64,000 nucleotides of DNA from Bosea sp. OAE506 (lineage in GTDB: Bacteria; Pseudomonadota; Alphaproteobacteria; Rhizobiales; Beijerinckiaceae), in NCBI RefSeq assembly GCF_040546595.1, contig NZ_JBEPOB010000001.1, positions 1,241,001-1,305,000 of the forward strand. The letters are read 5' to 3'. Below, piece after piece: positions 17,306 through 26,719 of the stretch (positions within the stretch are counted from its first letter, which is position 1; the number at the start of each line of letters is the position of its first letter). The notes under the pieces are model-generated. The model did not search any database. It was given only the letters and a program-made list of their open reading frames with translations, and was not told the origin of the DNA. A program made the translations under genes and the position numbers.

Positions 17306-17452
17306 GTGCCGACGCTGTTCCGATTCGTCGCCTTCCTGGCCCTGCTCGGCGGACTCGTCTTCGGCGGCATGGTCGCGCTCGTCACCTTCGTCCAGCCGGT
17401 GCCGCGCGAGATGGTCGAGACGGTTCCGCCTGCCCGGCTCCAGCCGAAATGA
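17306..17452 (+). CDS. Small single-span membrane protein upstream of xerD
   Basis: A 48-residue peptide: one hydrophobic helix (FRFVAFLALLGGLVFGGMVAL) followed by a short tail (FVQPVPREMVETVPPARLQPK). I recall a similar small protein directly before xerD in other rhizobia. The GTG start at 17306 has AAGGA 11 bases upstream, and the stop overlaps the xerD start (ATGA), implying coupled translation. The tail pattern PREM-TVPP is the most recognisable part. Function unknown. Confidence 0.75.
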   Translation: MPTLFRFVAFLALLGGLVFGGMVALVTFVQPVPREMVETVPPARLQPK

Positions 17453-18378
17453 GCCGGATCGCGCAGGCGCGGCGCAACGGCTTCCTCGACATGCTCGCCG
17501 CCGAGCGCGGCGCCGCCCGCAACACGCTCGACGCCTATCAGCGCGACATCGACGATTATCTGGAATTTCTCGGCGGGCGGGTTCTTGAGGCCGCGACGGC
17601 CGATGATATCCGCGGCTGGCTGGCGGATCTCTCTGAGCGGGGTCTGAAAGCGTCCTCCGCTGCGCGGCGGCTCTCGGCGGTGCGGCAGTTCCACCGCTTC
17701 CTCTACACCGAAGGCTTCGCGTCCAACGACCCGACCGCGGCGATTCAGGGGCCGCGACTCGGGCGGCCGCTGCCGAAGGTGATCTCGGTCGCCGATGTCG
17801 AACGGCTGATCGCCACCGCGCGGGAGGCCTGCACGCGCGAGGGATTGACGCCTGTGGCGCGGCTGCGGGCGCTGCGGATGCGCTGCCTGATCGAGATGCT
17901 CTACGCCACGGGCTTGCGCGTCTCGGAGCTGATCGCGCTGCCGCTTTCGGCGGCAACGACGCGCGAGCGCTTCCTGGTGGTGCGCGGCAAGGGCAACAAG
18001 GACCGGCTGGTGCCGCTGAACGAGCCGGCGCGCGAGGCCGCGAAGCTCTGGCTCGCGGCGCTGCGCGAGTCGGGGGCTGCAGAGGGGCGCTTGCTCTTTC
18101 CCGCCGAGGGCGAAAGCGGCCATCTCACGCGCCAGGCCTTCGGGCGCGATCTCAAGGCTTTGGGCGGGGCGGCCGGGCTCTCGGGCGCTGCCTTGAGCCC
18201 GCATGTGCTGCGGCATGCCTTCGCCAGCCATCTGCTCCAGAACGGCGCCGACCTGCGCGTCGTGCAGGAGCTGCTGGGGCATTCCGACATCGCGACCACG
18301 CAGATCTACACCCATGTCCTCGATGACCGCCTGAAGAGCCTGGTGCGCGACCTGCACCCGCTGGCGGACGAAGCCTGA
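17449..18378 (+). CDS. xerD: Site-specific tyrosine recombinase
   Basis: A 309-residue XerC/D-type recombinase that resolves chromosome dimers at dif with its partner. The N-terminal SAM-like domain (about 10-105) binds DNA; the catalytic domain has R157 (ATGLRVSEL), K181 (VRGKGNKDR), H252 and R255 (PHVLRHAFA), H278 (LLGHSD) and nucleophile Y287 (TTQIYTHV). All catalytic residues are present, so it should be active. Its position next to aroK/aroB and absence of any adjacent element argue for the housekeeping enzyme rather than a phage integrase; XerC cannot be fully excluded. Confidence 0.93.
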   Translation: MSRIAQARRNGFLDMLAAERGAARNTLDAYQRDIDDYLEFLGGRVLEAATADDIRGWLADLSERGLKASSAARRLSAVRQFHRFLYTEGFASNDPTAAIQGPRLGRPLPKVISVADVERLIATAREACTREGLTPVARLRALRMRCLIEMLYATGLRVSELIALPLSAATTRERFLVVRGKGNKDRLVPLNEPAREAAKLWLAALRESGAAEGRLLFPAEGESGHLTRQAFGRDLKALGGAAGLSGAALSPHVLRHAFASHLLQNGADLRVVQELLGHSDIATTQIYTHVLDDRLKSLVRDLHPLADEA

Positions 18379-18391
18379 AGCGAGACCTCCA

Positions 18392-18982
18392 ATGACCCAA
18401 GTCGTGCTGACGCCCCTCTCTCCCGAAACCTTCCGCAGCAAGCCCTGGAAGAATGGCGGCGGCGTCACGCTCGACATCGCCGATGCCAGCCGGCCCGGCG
18501 CGGATCCTTCCGGCTGGGAGGGGATGGTCTGGCGGCTCGGGCGCACGGCCATCGTCCAGCCCGGCCCGTTCTCGGATCTCACCGGCTATGAGCGGCTGCA
18601 GGCGGTGATCGTCGGCTCGGGCTTGGTGCTGGAGGGCGCCTCCGGCGAGATCGATCTGCGCCAGCCCTTCATGCCCGTGCACTATGACGGCGGACTGCCG
18701 CTGGTCAGCCGGCTGGAGAACGGGCCGGTCGAGGTCGTCAATCTCATCGTCGACCGCGCCCTGTGCAGCGCCGATCTTACGGTGCCGGAGCTGGGCGCAA
18801 CGGTCGCCCTGGCGCCCGCCATCCACATCCTCTACGCGCCGGGCGAGGCGGTGACGGCGCGCTGCGGGGGCGAAGCCATCGCCGTTCCCGGTGGGCATGC
18901 CCTGCGGATCGACGCGGAGGCCAGCGTCTCGCTCACGGTGGAGGCCGGCCGCGCCCTGCTGGCGACCATCAGGCTGCGCTAG
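18392..18982 (+). CDS. hutD: HutD family protein
   Basis: A 196-residue bicupin of the HutD/Ves family, recognised from FRSKPWKNGGGVTLDIA near the N-terminus, VWRLGRTAIVQPGPFSDLTGYER, and HYDGGLPLVSRLENGPVEVVNLIVDR. HutD accompanies histidine utilisation genes in pseudomonads and may limit urocanate or formiminoglutamate build-up, but no hut gene is present here, so the role is open. It follows xerD by 13 bases. Its stop TAG lies in a CTAG palindrome that also ends the convergent carbonic anhydrase gene. Confidence 0.85.
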   Translation: MTQVVLTPLSPETFRSKPWKNGGGVTLDIADASRPGADPSGWEGMVWRLGRTAIVQPGPFSDLTGYERLQAVIVGSGLVLEGASGEIDLRQPFMPVHYDGGLPLVSRLENGPVEVVNLIVDRALCSADLTVPELGATVALAPAIHILYAPGEAVTARCGGEAIAVPGGHALRIDAEASVSLTVEAGRALLATIRLR

Positions 18983-19671
18983 TCGCAGCGCAGCGGAACG
19001 GCCTTGCGCGGCAGCTCGCCGATGGCGGGAACGAACTGGCCCGTCGCCGGGTCGAGCAGCATCAGGACGCCCGTGGCGACGGCGAAATAAGCGCCGTGCA
19101 GGTGCAGCCTGCCCTTGCTCTCGAGGATCTGCACGCAGGGGAAGCTGCGCAGATTGGCGAGCGATTGCTGGATCGAGGCGAAGGCGAGGCGCTCGACATA
19201 GCCGTCCAGCGTCTCGTGCCGCCCGCGCCCGCCCGTGCGCTCGGCGGCGGGGCCGATCAGCGTGATCCATTTGCCGATGAAGTCGCCCGAGGAGAGAGGG
19301 CCCTGGGCATCGTCGGCGAAGGCGCGGATGCCGCCGCAGCGGCCATGTCCGAGCACGACGATATGTTCGACCCTCAGGGCCTGGACGGCATATTCGAGTG
19401 CGGCCGAGGTGCCGTGGAGCTGGTCGTCCGGCGAGAAGGGCGGCACTAGATTGGCGACGTTGCGCACGACGAACATCTCGCCGGGCCGCGCATCGAAGAT
19501 CACTTCCGGCGAAACACGCGAGTCGCAGCAGCCGATCAGCATGATCTTCGGCGTCTGGCCGGTTTCGGCGAGCTGTTCGTAGCGATCCTTCTCCCGGTCG
19601 AAGCGATCGTCGAGAAAGGCGCGGTACCCCTCGGTCAGCCGGTCGGGGAAGGGGGATGCGGGCGTCTCCAT
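18979..19671 (-). CDS. Beta-class carbonic anhydrase
   Basis: A 230-residue zinc enzyme interconverting CO2 and bicarbonate. Zinc ligands are C49 (IGCCDSRVSP), H109 and C112 (VLGHGRCGGI), with the D50-R52 dyad that gates the site. VVRNVANLVPPF and HGTSAALEYAV are further family marks. It overlaps hutD tail-to-tail by 4 bases. Supplying bicarbonate is consistent with the cyanase encoded 25 kb away, which uses bicarbonate as cosubstrate, but the two are not physically linked. Confidence 0.94.
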   Translation of the reverse strand: METPASPFPDRLTEGYRAFLDDRFDREKDRYEQLAETGQTPKIMLIGCCDSRVSPEVIFDARPGEMFVVRNVANLVPPFSPDDQLHGTSAALEYAVQALRVEHIVVLGHGRCGGIRAFADDAQGPLSSGDFIGKWITLIGPAAERTGGRGRHETLDGYVERLAFASIQQSLANLRSFPCVQILESKGRLHLHGAYFAVATGVLMLLDPATGQFVPAIGELPRKAVPLRCD

Positions 19672-19740
19672 GCCGCCTTCGAACAGGAGGCGGGCGGTTT
19701 CGTCAAGTTGATGCTGCGCTGCGGGATGGACGCCGGGCCC

Positions 19741-20088
19741 TCAGCGAGGCCCGCAGGCGGCCTCGAGACGGGCGGCCAGGGCGCTCGCATCGCCCGCAAT
19801 CGCGAGCAGCTTCACCCGCGAGGTCGCCCCCGTCGCCAGCGTCACCGCCGCGCGCGAAACGCCCAGTTCGCGGGCGATCAGGGCGATGAGGGCAGCATTG
19901 GCCTCGCCCTCGCTGGGCGCGGCGCGCACCCTGACCTTCAGAACGGCCTTACCGTCGGAGAGGATGTCGACACCGTCGATGGCATCGCGCCCGCCGCGGG
20001 GCGTGAGCCTCACCGCCAGCCTCAGGCCGTCGCTGCTCGCGGTCCAGGGCAGGGGCGCGGAGAGCCGACCCGCAACCTGGGACGCCAC
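19741..20088 (-). CDS. DUF167 (YggU) family protein
   Basis: A 115-residue YggU-like protein: DGLRLAVRLTPRGGRDAIDG, then LKVRVRAAPSEGEANAALIALIARELG and the end of the fold at VTLATGATSRVKLLAI. The order YggT then YggU is a widely conserved pair, and here the start lies 2 bases past the YggT stop. The biochemical role is unknown; the pair is often near genes of envelope or division function. Confidence 0.9.
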   Translation of the reverse strand: MASQVAGRLSAPLPWTASSDGLRLAVRLTPRGGRDAIDGVDILSDGKAVLKVRVRAAPSEGEANAALIALIARELGVSRAAVTLATGATSRVKLLAIAGDASALAARLEAACGPR

Positions 20089-20089
20089 C

Positions 20090-20380
20090 TCAGAAAACGG
20101 CAGGGTAGAGATAGAGGACGATGACGCGCTCGATGAAGAAGATGATCAGCAGCAGGATGATCGGCGAGATGTCGAGCCCGCCCATATTGGGCAGCATGTT
20201 GCGGATCGGGCGCAGCACCGGTTCGGTGACGCGGTAGAGCATGTCCCAGACCGTCGAGACGAACTGGTTGCGCGTGTTGACGACGTTGAAGGCGATCAGC
20301 CAGCTCAGAATGGCCGAGATGATCAGCAGCCAGGTGTAGATCTGCAGGGCCAGCAGCACCACGTCGAGAACGGCACGCAT
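20090..20380 (-). CDS. YggT family membrane protein
   Basis: A 96-residue protein with two hydrophobic segments flanking [31 protein letters not shown], the YggT signature, and [16 protein letters not shown]. The start at 20380 is chosen because AGAGGA lies 6-7 bases upstream; the ATG two codons earlier abuts that site. YggT members are implicated in division-site or cation-related functions. It is coupled to the DUF167 gene. Confidence 0.9.
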   Translation of the reverse strand: MRAVLDVVLLALQIYTWLLIISAILSWLIAFNVVNTRNQFVSTVWDMLYRVTEPVLRPIRNMLPNMGGLDISPIILLLIIFFIERVIVLYLYPAVF

Positions 20381-20465
20381 CGTCATTCCTCTGGATCGTC
20401 GTCGGGCGCCCTCGCCACACGTCGCCACCCGCAGGACGCCGGCGCAAAACTCCTGGCGCAAGCGA

Positions 20466-20494
20466 TTGACAGACAGGCGACGCGCGGCCTAGAA
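20466..20494 (+). promoter_or_regulatory. Sigma70-type promoter of tRNA-Ala
   Basis: A perfect -35 TTGACA (20466-20471), a 17-base spacer and CTAGAA (20489-20494) place a start site a few bases before the tRNA at 20507. It is inside the gap that divides the tRNA from the divergent yggT gene. Confidence 0.7.
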
Positions 20495-20506
20495 GGCCAG
20501 CGCCTC

Positions 20507-20583
<77 letters not shown>

Positions 20584-20614
20584 GGCCTCCGAAACCCGCA
20601 TCGTCGCGCTGTTC

Positions 20615-20665
20615 GGCAGGTCTTGGTGGGAACGCTCCGCGCCCCCCTGCCAGACTTAATTTTTT
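20615..20665 (+). terminator. Possible terminator downstream of tRNA-Ala
   Basis: GGCAGG (20615-20620) can pair with CCTGCC (20646-20651), with GGG/CCC possible inside, and a T run ends at 20665. The loop is long, so the fold is uncertain; the T tract is the best evidence. Confidence 0.4.
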
Positions 20666-20701
20666 GTATGTTCGAGGCTTCTTCGAAGAGCGCGAATGCG
20701 C

Positions 20702-20911
20702 TCAGCCGTGCTCGAACTCGGCGTTGTAAGCGGCTGCCAGCATGGCGTGGCAGGCCGCGGCCTGCTCGCGGACCGCTTCGAGGGTAACGTGGTTGGCGAT
20801 CTCGACGAGGTCGCGGAGCGCGAAATCCACCGCCGAGAGCAGATCGAGCGCGGTGCCCGCCTGGCTTTCCTCGCGTGCCGGCGGAAGCCGAAACTGCAGA
20901 ACCTGTCCCAT
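20702..20911 (-). CDS. Small conserved-looking hypothetical protein
   Basis: A 69-residue protein, MGQVLQFRLPPAREES at the start, then a helical region (ALDLLSAVDFALRDLVEIANHV to AACHAMLAAAYNAEF). No signal or membrane segment. It resembles small alpha-helical proteins seen in rhizobia, but I do not recognise a named family. It sits between the tRNA and the DUF882 gene on the latter's strand, 77 bases after that gene's stop. Confidence 0.65.
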   Translation of the reverse strand: MGQVLQFRLPPAREESQAGTALDLLSAVDFALRDLVEIANHVTLEAVREQAAACHAMLAAAYNAEFEHG

Positions 20912-20988
20912 GTCACTCTCACTGTTGGCGAATCGCCGTGAGTGTGGGCTGCGGGCGGTCAGCAATCGGTTAATGCCGGCGCAATCGC

Positions 20989-22797
20989 TCAGTTCTGGAT
21001 GAAATTGGTCGGCAGCGGCTTCACCGCGGGGCCGCTGAAGGAGCCCGTGCGCGCGTCGTTCGGTTCGGCATGGCTGAAGCCGAGCGCAGCGGCCGGGCTC
21101 GGGCCGGCAATCGGCGAGGCGGCGGGGGCGGTCGTGCGGGCCCGGGCGGTGGCGACGTTGACGCTGCGCCCGGCAGGAGCCGGCGCGCGCGTGACGGTTG
21201 CAAAGAGCGAATCCAGGCCGGCGCGGTCCGAATCGTATTGGGCCTCGATCGGGGTCGGCGCCGGGCGGGCGGGCGTCGCGACCGCGGCGCTGACCGCCGG
21301 GCTGCCGCCGGGACGGCTGGGCGGGAGCGGATGGGTGACGGCGACGAGCCGACCTTCCGGCTGGGCCGCCTCGCTGCCGCGCAGCGCCGCGGCCTGGACC
21401 GGCAGCGGGGTCGATTGGCCGGCGAGTGCGAGGCCCGCCAGGGCTGCGGGGCGCAGCGGCGGGAGGGGGGCATTGGTCGGCTTGCCGGCGATAACGGTCT
21501 CGACCGGCGGCGCGATCTCGCCCGGGCGCCGCGGAGGCAGCGCGGCCAGGACGAGCTTCTGGTCTGCGCCGGCGGTGGCCTGGGCGAAGGCGAGCGCTCC
21601 GCCCGCCGCAGGCAGTGCCGCGACCTGAACGGCGCCCTCGGCCTCTCCCGGCACCGTCAGGCCGCGCGGGCGGGCGAGCGGCAGCGGCGCATCGACGAGC
21701 GCCGGCCGTTTGTCCTGAGCGGGGGGCGGTGGTGGCGGCGGCGCGGCGGCGGCATTGACGGGTGCGACGGCCTGCGCCTCGGGCGGCTCGGGCGCCCGAG
21801 GGCTGAGGCGCTCGGCACGCTCCTGCGCGAGCGAGCGGGTCGCCGGTGCCGGCGCCACGGCGACGGCGAAGCGCCCGCCATCGGAGGCGTTGCTGTCGGC
21901 ATAGGGATTGGGGCTGGCATAGGCCATGACGGCGGGCTGCGGCTTGGGGGCCGCGCGCCGGCCGCGGGTCGGGCGGGCATCCGCCTCCTCTTCGTCGCCG
22001 CCGAAGAGCGAGGCCCACAGGCTCTTGCGGCCCGAGGAGATGACGGCGCCCTCGTCGAGATCGGCCGCGGCATAGCCGGCCACCGCGCCGCCGCCGGCAA
22101 GTATCTCCGCCTTGGCGATCTCGTAGCCCCCCAGCGGCTGCCCGTCGGCGGGCAGATGGACGGTCTTCTCGTCCGGGAACAGGCGTACGAGCTGGTCGCG
22201 CGTCATGCGCGGCCAGGAGCGAACCGAGCCGGCATCGAGATGGACGAAGGGCGTGTGGGCGCCGGGATAAAAGCCGACACCACCGCGCTGCAGGCGCATG
22301 CCCGCCTCGCGGACACGGGCCGTCGCGGCGTCCGGCAAATAGAAATCCATCGCCTTGCCGAGCATGTGCTGGCTGTGCTTGGCGACTGCGCGCGAGCGCC
22401 GCCGCAGCATGGAATTGGTGCCTGGCGAGCGATAGGCGGAGACGACGTGGAAGGGCTGCTCGGAGCCGACCTGGCGCTGGACCTCCCAGGCGACGTCGAA
22501 GAGGCGGGGATCCATGCGGATCGGCTCGTCGGTGCGCCAGTCGCGCAGGGCCCAGTTCAGCTTCTCGAGACCCTCGGCGACATAGCGCCCGTCCCGCTTG
22601 AAGGTGACGGTGGTCTCTTCCTTGGTGTGCATGTGGCGGATCGAGATCGTCCGCGTGTCGCCATTGGCGACCGCATCCTGCGTCCCGCGTACGCCGAGCA
22701 GGAGGGCCCCGGCCGCCACACCGAGCGTCAACGCCCTGCGGAAGACCTGTTTCGGGCGCGCATTGCGTGCCGAAAGCGTGGCGTCTGAGCTGCCCAA
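20989..22797 (-). CDS. DUF882 (peptidase M15-like) cell-wall protein with long disordered tail
   Basis: A 602-residue protein. A basic N-terminus with a hydrophobic helix (about 20-45) acts as signal or anchor. Residues about 48-215 form the DUF882/M15 metallopeptidase-like domain: VVSAYRSPGTNSMLR, then KHSQHMLGKAMDFYLPD with H144 and D151 as zinc ligands, and FVHLDAGSVRSW supplying the third His. Relatives are YcbK-type muramyl endopeptidases. From about 230 on the chain is Ala/Pro-rich, low complexity and likely disordered, much longer than typical members. It is followed upstream by an L,D-transpeptidase gene, so a peptidoglycan-remodelling unit is likely. A CtrA-like box lies about 75 bases upstream. 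Confidence 0.85.
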   Translation of the reverse strand: MGSSDATLSARNARPKQVFRRALTLGVAAGALLLGVRGTQDAVANGDTRTISIRHMHTKEETTVTFKRDGRYVAEGLEKLNWALRDWRTDEPIRMDPRLFDVAWEVQRQVGSEQPFHVVSAYRSPGTNSMLRRRSRAVAKHSQHMLGKAMDFYLPDAATARVREAGMRLQRGGVGFYPGAHTPFVHLDAGSVRSWPRMTRDQLVRLFPDEKTVHLPADGQPLGGYEIAKAEILAGGGAVAGYAAADLDEGAVISSGRKSLWASLFGGDEEEADARPTRGRRAAPKPQPAVMAYASPNPYADSNASDGGRFAVAVAPAPATRSLAQERAERLSPRAPEPPEAQAVAPVNAAAAPPPPPPPAQDKRPALVDAPLPLARPRGLTVPGEAEGAVQVAALPAAGGALAFAQATAGADQKLVLAALPPRRPGEIAPPVETVIAGKPTNAPLPPLRPAALAGLALAGQSTPLPVQAAALRGSEAAQPEGRLVAVTHPLPPSRPGGSPAVSAAVATPARPAPTPIEAQYDSDRAGLDSLFATVTRAPAPAGRSVNVATARARTTAPAASPIAGPSPAAALGFSHAEPNDARTGSFSGPAVKPLPTNFIQN

Positions 22798-22867
22798 TCT
22801 GCTGACCCGTCTCGATGCCCCGCTTGGGCGGCGCGTGATGAACGTGAACGAACAGTTGCGGAGAAGC

Positions 22868-22883
22868 GTTAACGCCTCGTTAG
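22868..22883 (-). promoter_or_regulatory. Near-consensus CtrA box upstream of the DUF882 gene
   Basis: On the minus strand the sequence reads CTAA-N7-TTAAC, one mismatch from the CtrA consensus TTAA-N7-TTAAC. It lies about 71-86 bases before the start at 22797, a suitable promoter distance. Confidence 0.45.
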
Positions 22884-22986
22884 CAAGCCGGCAATCGCCC
22901 GGCCAGCCCTTTCTGCGCGCCCCTCCGCTACGCCCCGATCGTGGCGAAACGGAGCCGGCTCGCCGCCCTGTTCCGCGGCTGCGGTG

Positions 22987-24915
22987 TCAGCTGCGCGATT
23001 CGAGTGCCTGCCGGACGAGGCGGTGGAAGCCGTAGAGATCCTCGAAGGTGGTCAGGCCGCCATCGGCGCCGACGACATGGGTGTTGTAGACGAGGTGGAT
23101 CGCCAGCGGCTGGGGCAGGTTGATGCGGCGCTCGCCCGAGCCGATCAGGCGCTTCAGGCGCTCATGCGTCCATTCCGGCCCGAGCACCTGGTCGGCGAGC
23201 AGGAAGGGATTGTCGACACGCACGCAGCCATGGCTGAAGGCGCGGCGCTCCTGGGCGAAGAGCCGGCGATTGGGCGTGTCGTGCAGATAGACCGCATGGT
23301 CGTTGGGGAACATGAACTTGATCCAGCCGAGCGCGTTGCGCTCGCCCGGCGGCTGGCGCACCGAGATGCCGCCGCCCTTGCTGCGCGTCACCACATAGCC
23401 GCGCTTGGCGGCGTATTCGGGGTCGGCTGCCAGGCCCGGGATGAACTCCTTGCGCAGGATCGAGGGCGGGACGAACCAGGACGGATTGACGATGACGTGG
23501 TCCATCTTGTGCGAAAAGATGGGCGTCGCGGTCTCCGGCTTGCCGACGATGGCGCGGGTCTCGTGAACGACATGGCCCTGGCGGATGACGCGGACGCGAA
23601 ATTCCGGGACGTTGACCATGATGTGGTCGGCGCCGAGATCGGCGGGCAGCCAGCGCCAGCGCTCCATCTGGGCGACGATGTCCTGCTCGCCGCGGGCGGT
23701 GGCGGGCGTGCCGAGAGCGGCGAGAGTCTGGGCGCCGAGCACGCCATTGGCGGGGAGGCCGGCCTGCTTCTGGAAGGCGGCGAGCGCGGTCGCGGTGGAG
23801 CGGTCGAAGACCGGCTCCTCGCTGGGGCCGAGGCCGAGCCGGGCCCGCACCAGCGGGACGCGCTCGTCGCGCATGCCGAGCTTCAGCGCCGGGCCTGCGG
23901 GGATGCGCACCAGCGGAGTGTCGTCGAGATGCTCGCGCAGCTCGGCGAGCTTGGCCTTGAGCCGGCGATAGCCCTCATGGGGCGGGTTGTAGGCGGCGAG
24001 CACGGCGCCGGCATCTCCAGAGCCCGCGAGTTCCGAGAGCACCTCGGTGGCGGAGGGCAGCGACAGCGTGGGCGTCAGCAGCTTCGAGAGGCGGCGCGGG
24101 TCGACGCGGGCGCCGCGGGCGTCGCGCGCATAGAGCACGGCGAGCGCGGACAGCCGGACGTCGGCCTCGGCCAGGCTGCCCTTGTCACTCGCCTCGAAAG
24201 CGGGGAGCGGATAGTCGGCCGGCCTGAGACCGTCCTCGCCGGCGCGCCCGAGACGCTCGGTCAGACGCAGTCCGGCGGTGCTCCAACCGCGTCCCTCGAT
24301 CCAGAGCGGTCGGTTGCCGTTGGCCTCATAGGCGGCGAGGATTTCGGCGCGCTCGCGCTCGGCAAGGCGCGGCAGGGCCAGCGCATCGGTGGCGCGAGCA
24401 GCGATGTCGGCCGCGTATTCGGAGCCGGCGGGCAGGTCGACGACGACCTTCGGCAGGTCGGGCGGGGTGATCGCCGGCTCGGCACTGCGCAGCACGGGTG
24501 CGGCCTGCGGCGCCGCGAGCGCCGGATCGGCCGGCGGCAGCTCGATCTCGGGGATATCCAGGGTCACCGGCTGGTCGGGCACAGCGACGGTGGCGGCCGG
24601 CAGCTCCGGCGTGGCGAGGCTGCCCTCGGGGCGCGCGGAAGGTGTCACCGCGCCGGTGACCATGCCGGGTTCGGCGGCGGGCGCGGTTGCGGTGTCCGTC
24701 TGCAGGGCGGGCTCGGCGGGAGCGGCTTCCGCGCTGACCGGAGCCTGCGCGGCTTGCGGCCGCTCATCGGCATGCAGGAGCAAGGCGGGCTGTTCCGGCA
24801 GCGGGATGCCCAGCGTCGGATCGGTGGCCTGGCCTTCGGCGGAGACTGCGGTGGCGGTCAGGGACAGGGCCAGAGCCGAGACGCAAGCCAGATTCGCCCA
24901 GTGGCGACGACGCAT
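22987..24915 (-). CDS. L,D-transpeptidase, YcbB/LdtD-like
   Basis: A 642-residue secreted enzyme. Signal peptide residues 1-26 (ALALSLTATAVSAEG) precede a Pro/Ala-rich linker. A YcbB-type scaffold region follows (YEANGNRPLWIEGRGW), then a peptidoglycan-binding repeat (VFDRSTATALAAFQKQAGL) and the YkuD catalytic domain with nucleophile Cys in RRAFSHGCVRVDNPF. It makes 3-3 crosslinks or attaches proteins to peptidoglycan. ATG at 24915 opens the signal peptide. It sits 189 bases upstream of the DUF882 gene and downstream of a sigma54-type regulator on the same strand. Confidence 0.92.
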   Translation of the reverse strand: MRRRHWANLACVSALALSLTATAVSAEGQATDPTLGIPLPEQPALLLHADERPQAAQAPVSAEAAPAEPALQTDTATAPAAEPGMVTGAVTPSARPEGSLATPELPAATVAVPDQPVTLDIPEIELPPADPALAAPQAAPVLRSAEPAITPPDLPKVVVDLPAGSEYAADIAARATDALALPRLAERERAEILAAYEANGNRPLWIEGRGWSTAGLRLTERLGRAGEDGLRPADYPLPAFEASDKGSLAEADVRLSALAVLYARDARGARVDPRRLSKLLTPTLSLPSATEVLSELAGSGDAGAVLAAYNPPHEGYRRLKAKLAELREHLDDTPLVRIPAGPALKLGMRDERVPLVRARLGLGPSEEPVFDRSTATALAAFQKQAGLPANGVLGAQTLAALGTPATARGEQDIVAQMERWRWLPADLGADHIMVNVPEFRVRVIRQGHVVHETRAIVGKPETATPIFSHKMDHVIVNPSWFVPPSILRKEFIPGLAADPEYAAKRGYVVTRSKGGGISVRQPPGERNALGWIKFMFPNDHAVYLHDTPNRRLFAQERRAFSHGCVRVDNPFLLADQVLGPEWTHERLKRLIGSGERRINLPQPLAIHLVYNTHVVGADGGLTTFEDLYGFHRLVRQALESRS

Positions 24916-24982
24916 GGTCGCTATTCCTGAATTCTGCCGAGAGCCGCATTCCTGCGTGACTCGGCCGGTTTCGACAAGATGC

Positions 24983-25003
24983 GGCAGCGCAACACGCGCT
25001 GCC
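24983..25003 (-). terminator. Hairpin between the response regulator and L,D-transpeptidase genes
   Basis: GGCAGCGC (24983-24990), loop AACAC, GCGCTGCC (24996-25003): a perfect 8-base-pair stem 18 bases after the regulator stop. The T content downstream is weak, so termination may be partial. Confidence 0.5.
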
Positions 25004-25020
25004 ATTCGGTTGGTCGCGGC

Positions 25021-26517
<1,497 letters not shown>

Positions 26518-26603
26518 GACACCTCGAGGCTCAGGCGATAAGGAAGCCGGCCGCCGAGGGCGGCGCGCGCTGTTCCGTTCTGGGTCATCCTCGGCCAGAA
26601 CGG

Positions 26604-26618
26604 TTAAGCGGCGCTTAA
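26604..26618. promoter_or_regulatory. Perfect CtrA-type box (TTAA-N7-TTAA)
   Basis: TTAA at 26604-26607, seven bases, TTAA at 26615-26618. On the minus strand it extends to TTAACC, the fuller CtrA form, oriented toward the response regulator gene. It lies in the divergent gap, 87 bases from the regulator start and 102 from the oligopeptidase start. Confidence 0.6.
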
Positions 26619-26719
26619 GGGCGGGGCATCGCTGCCGCGACGCAGGCGGAGATTGATCCCGGCCTTTGCCCCGCGCATATGAGGGCAAGCCGGGGTTCCC
26701 ATCTGTGAGGTTGCCGACG

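Noticed and set aside
17449..18378. XerD as an integrase of a mobile element
   Set aside because: Housekeeping neighbours, no att-like repeats, and no phage or transfer genes nearby; the protein is of normal XerC/D type.
21070..22788. 572-codon plus-strand frame across the DUF882 gene
   Set aside because: Composition (Arg, Gly, Asp repeats) is that of a shadow frame; the minus strand carries the conserved peptidase motif.
24984..25010. Sigma54 promoter upstream of the L,D-transpeptidase gene
   Set aside because: GG and GC are eleven bases apart instead of ten, and the sequence is explained better by the 8-base-pair hairpin.
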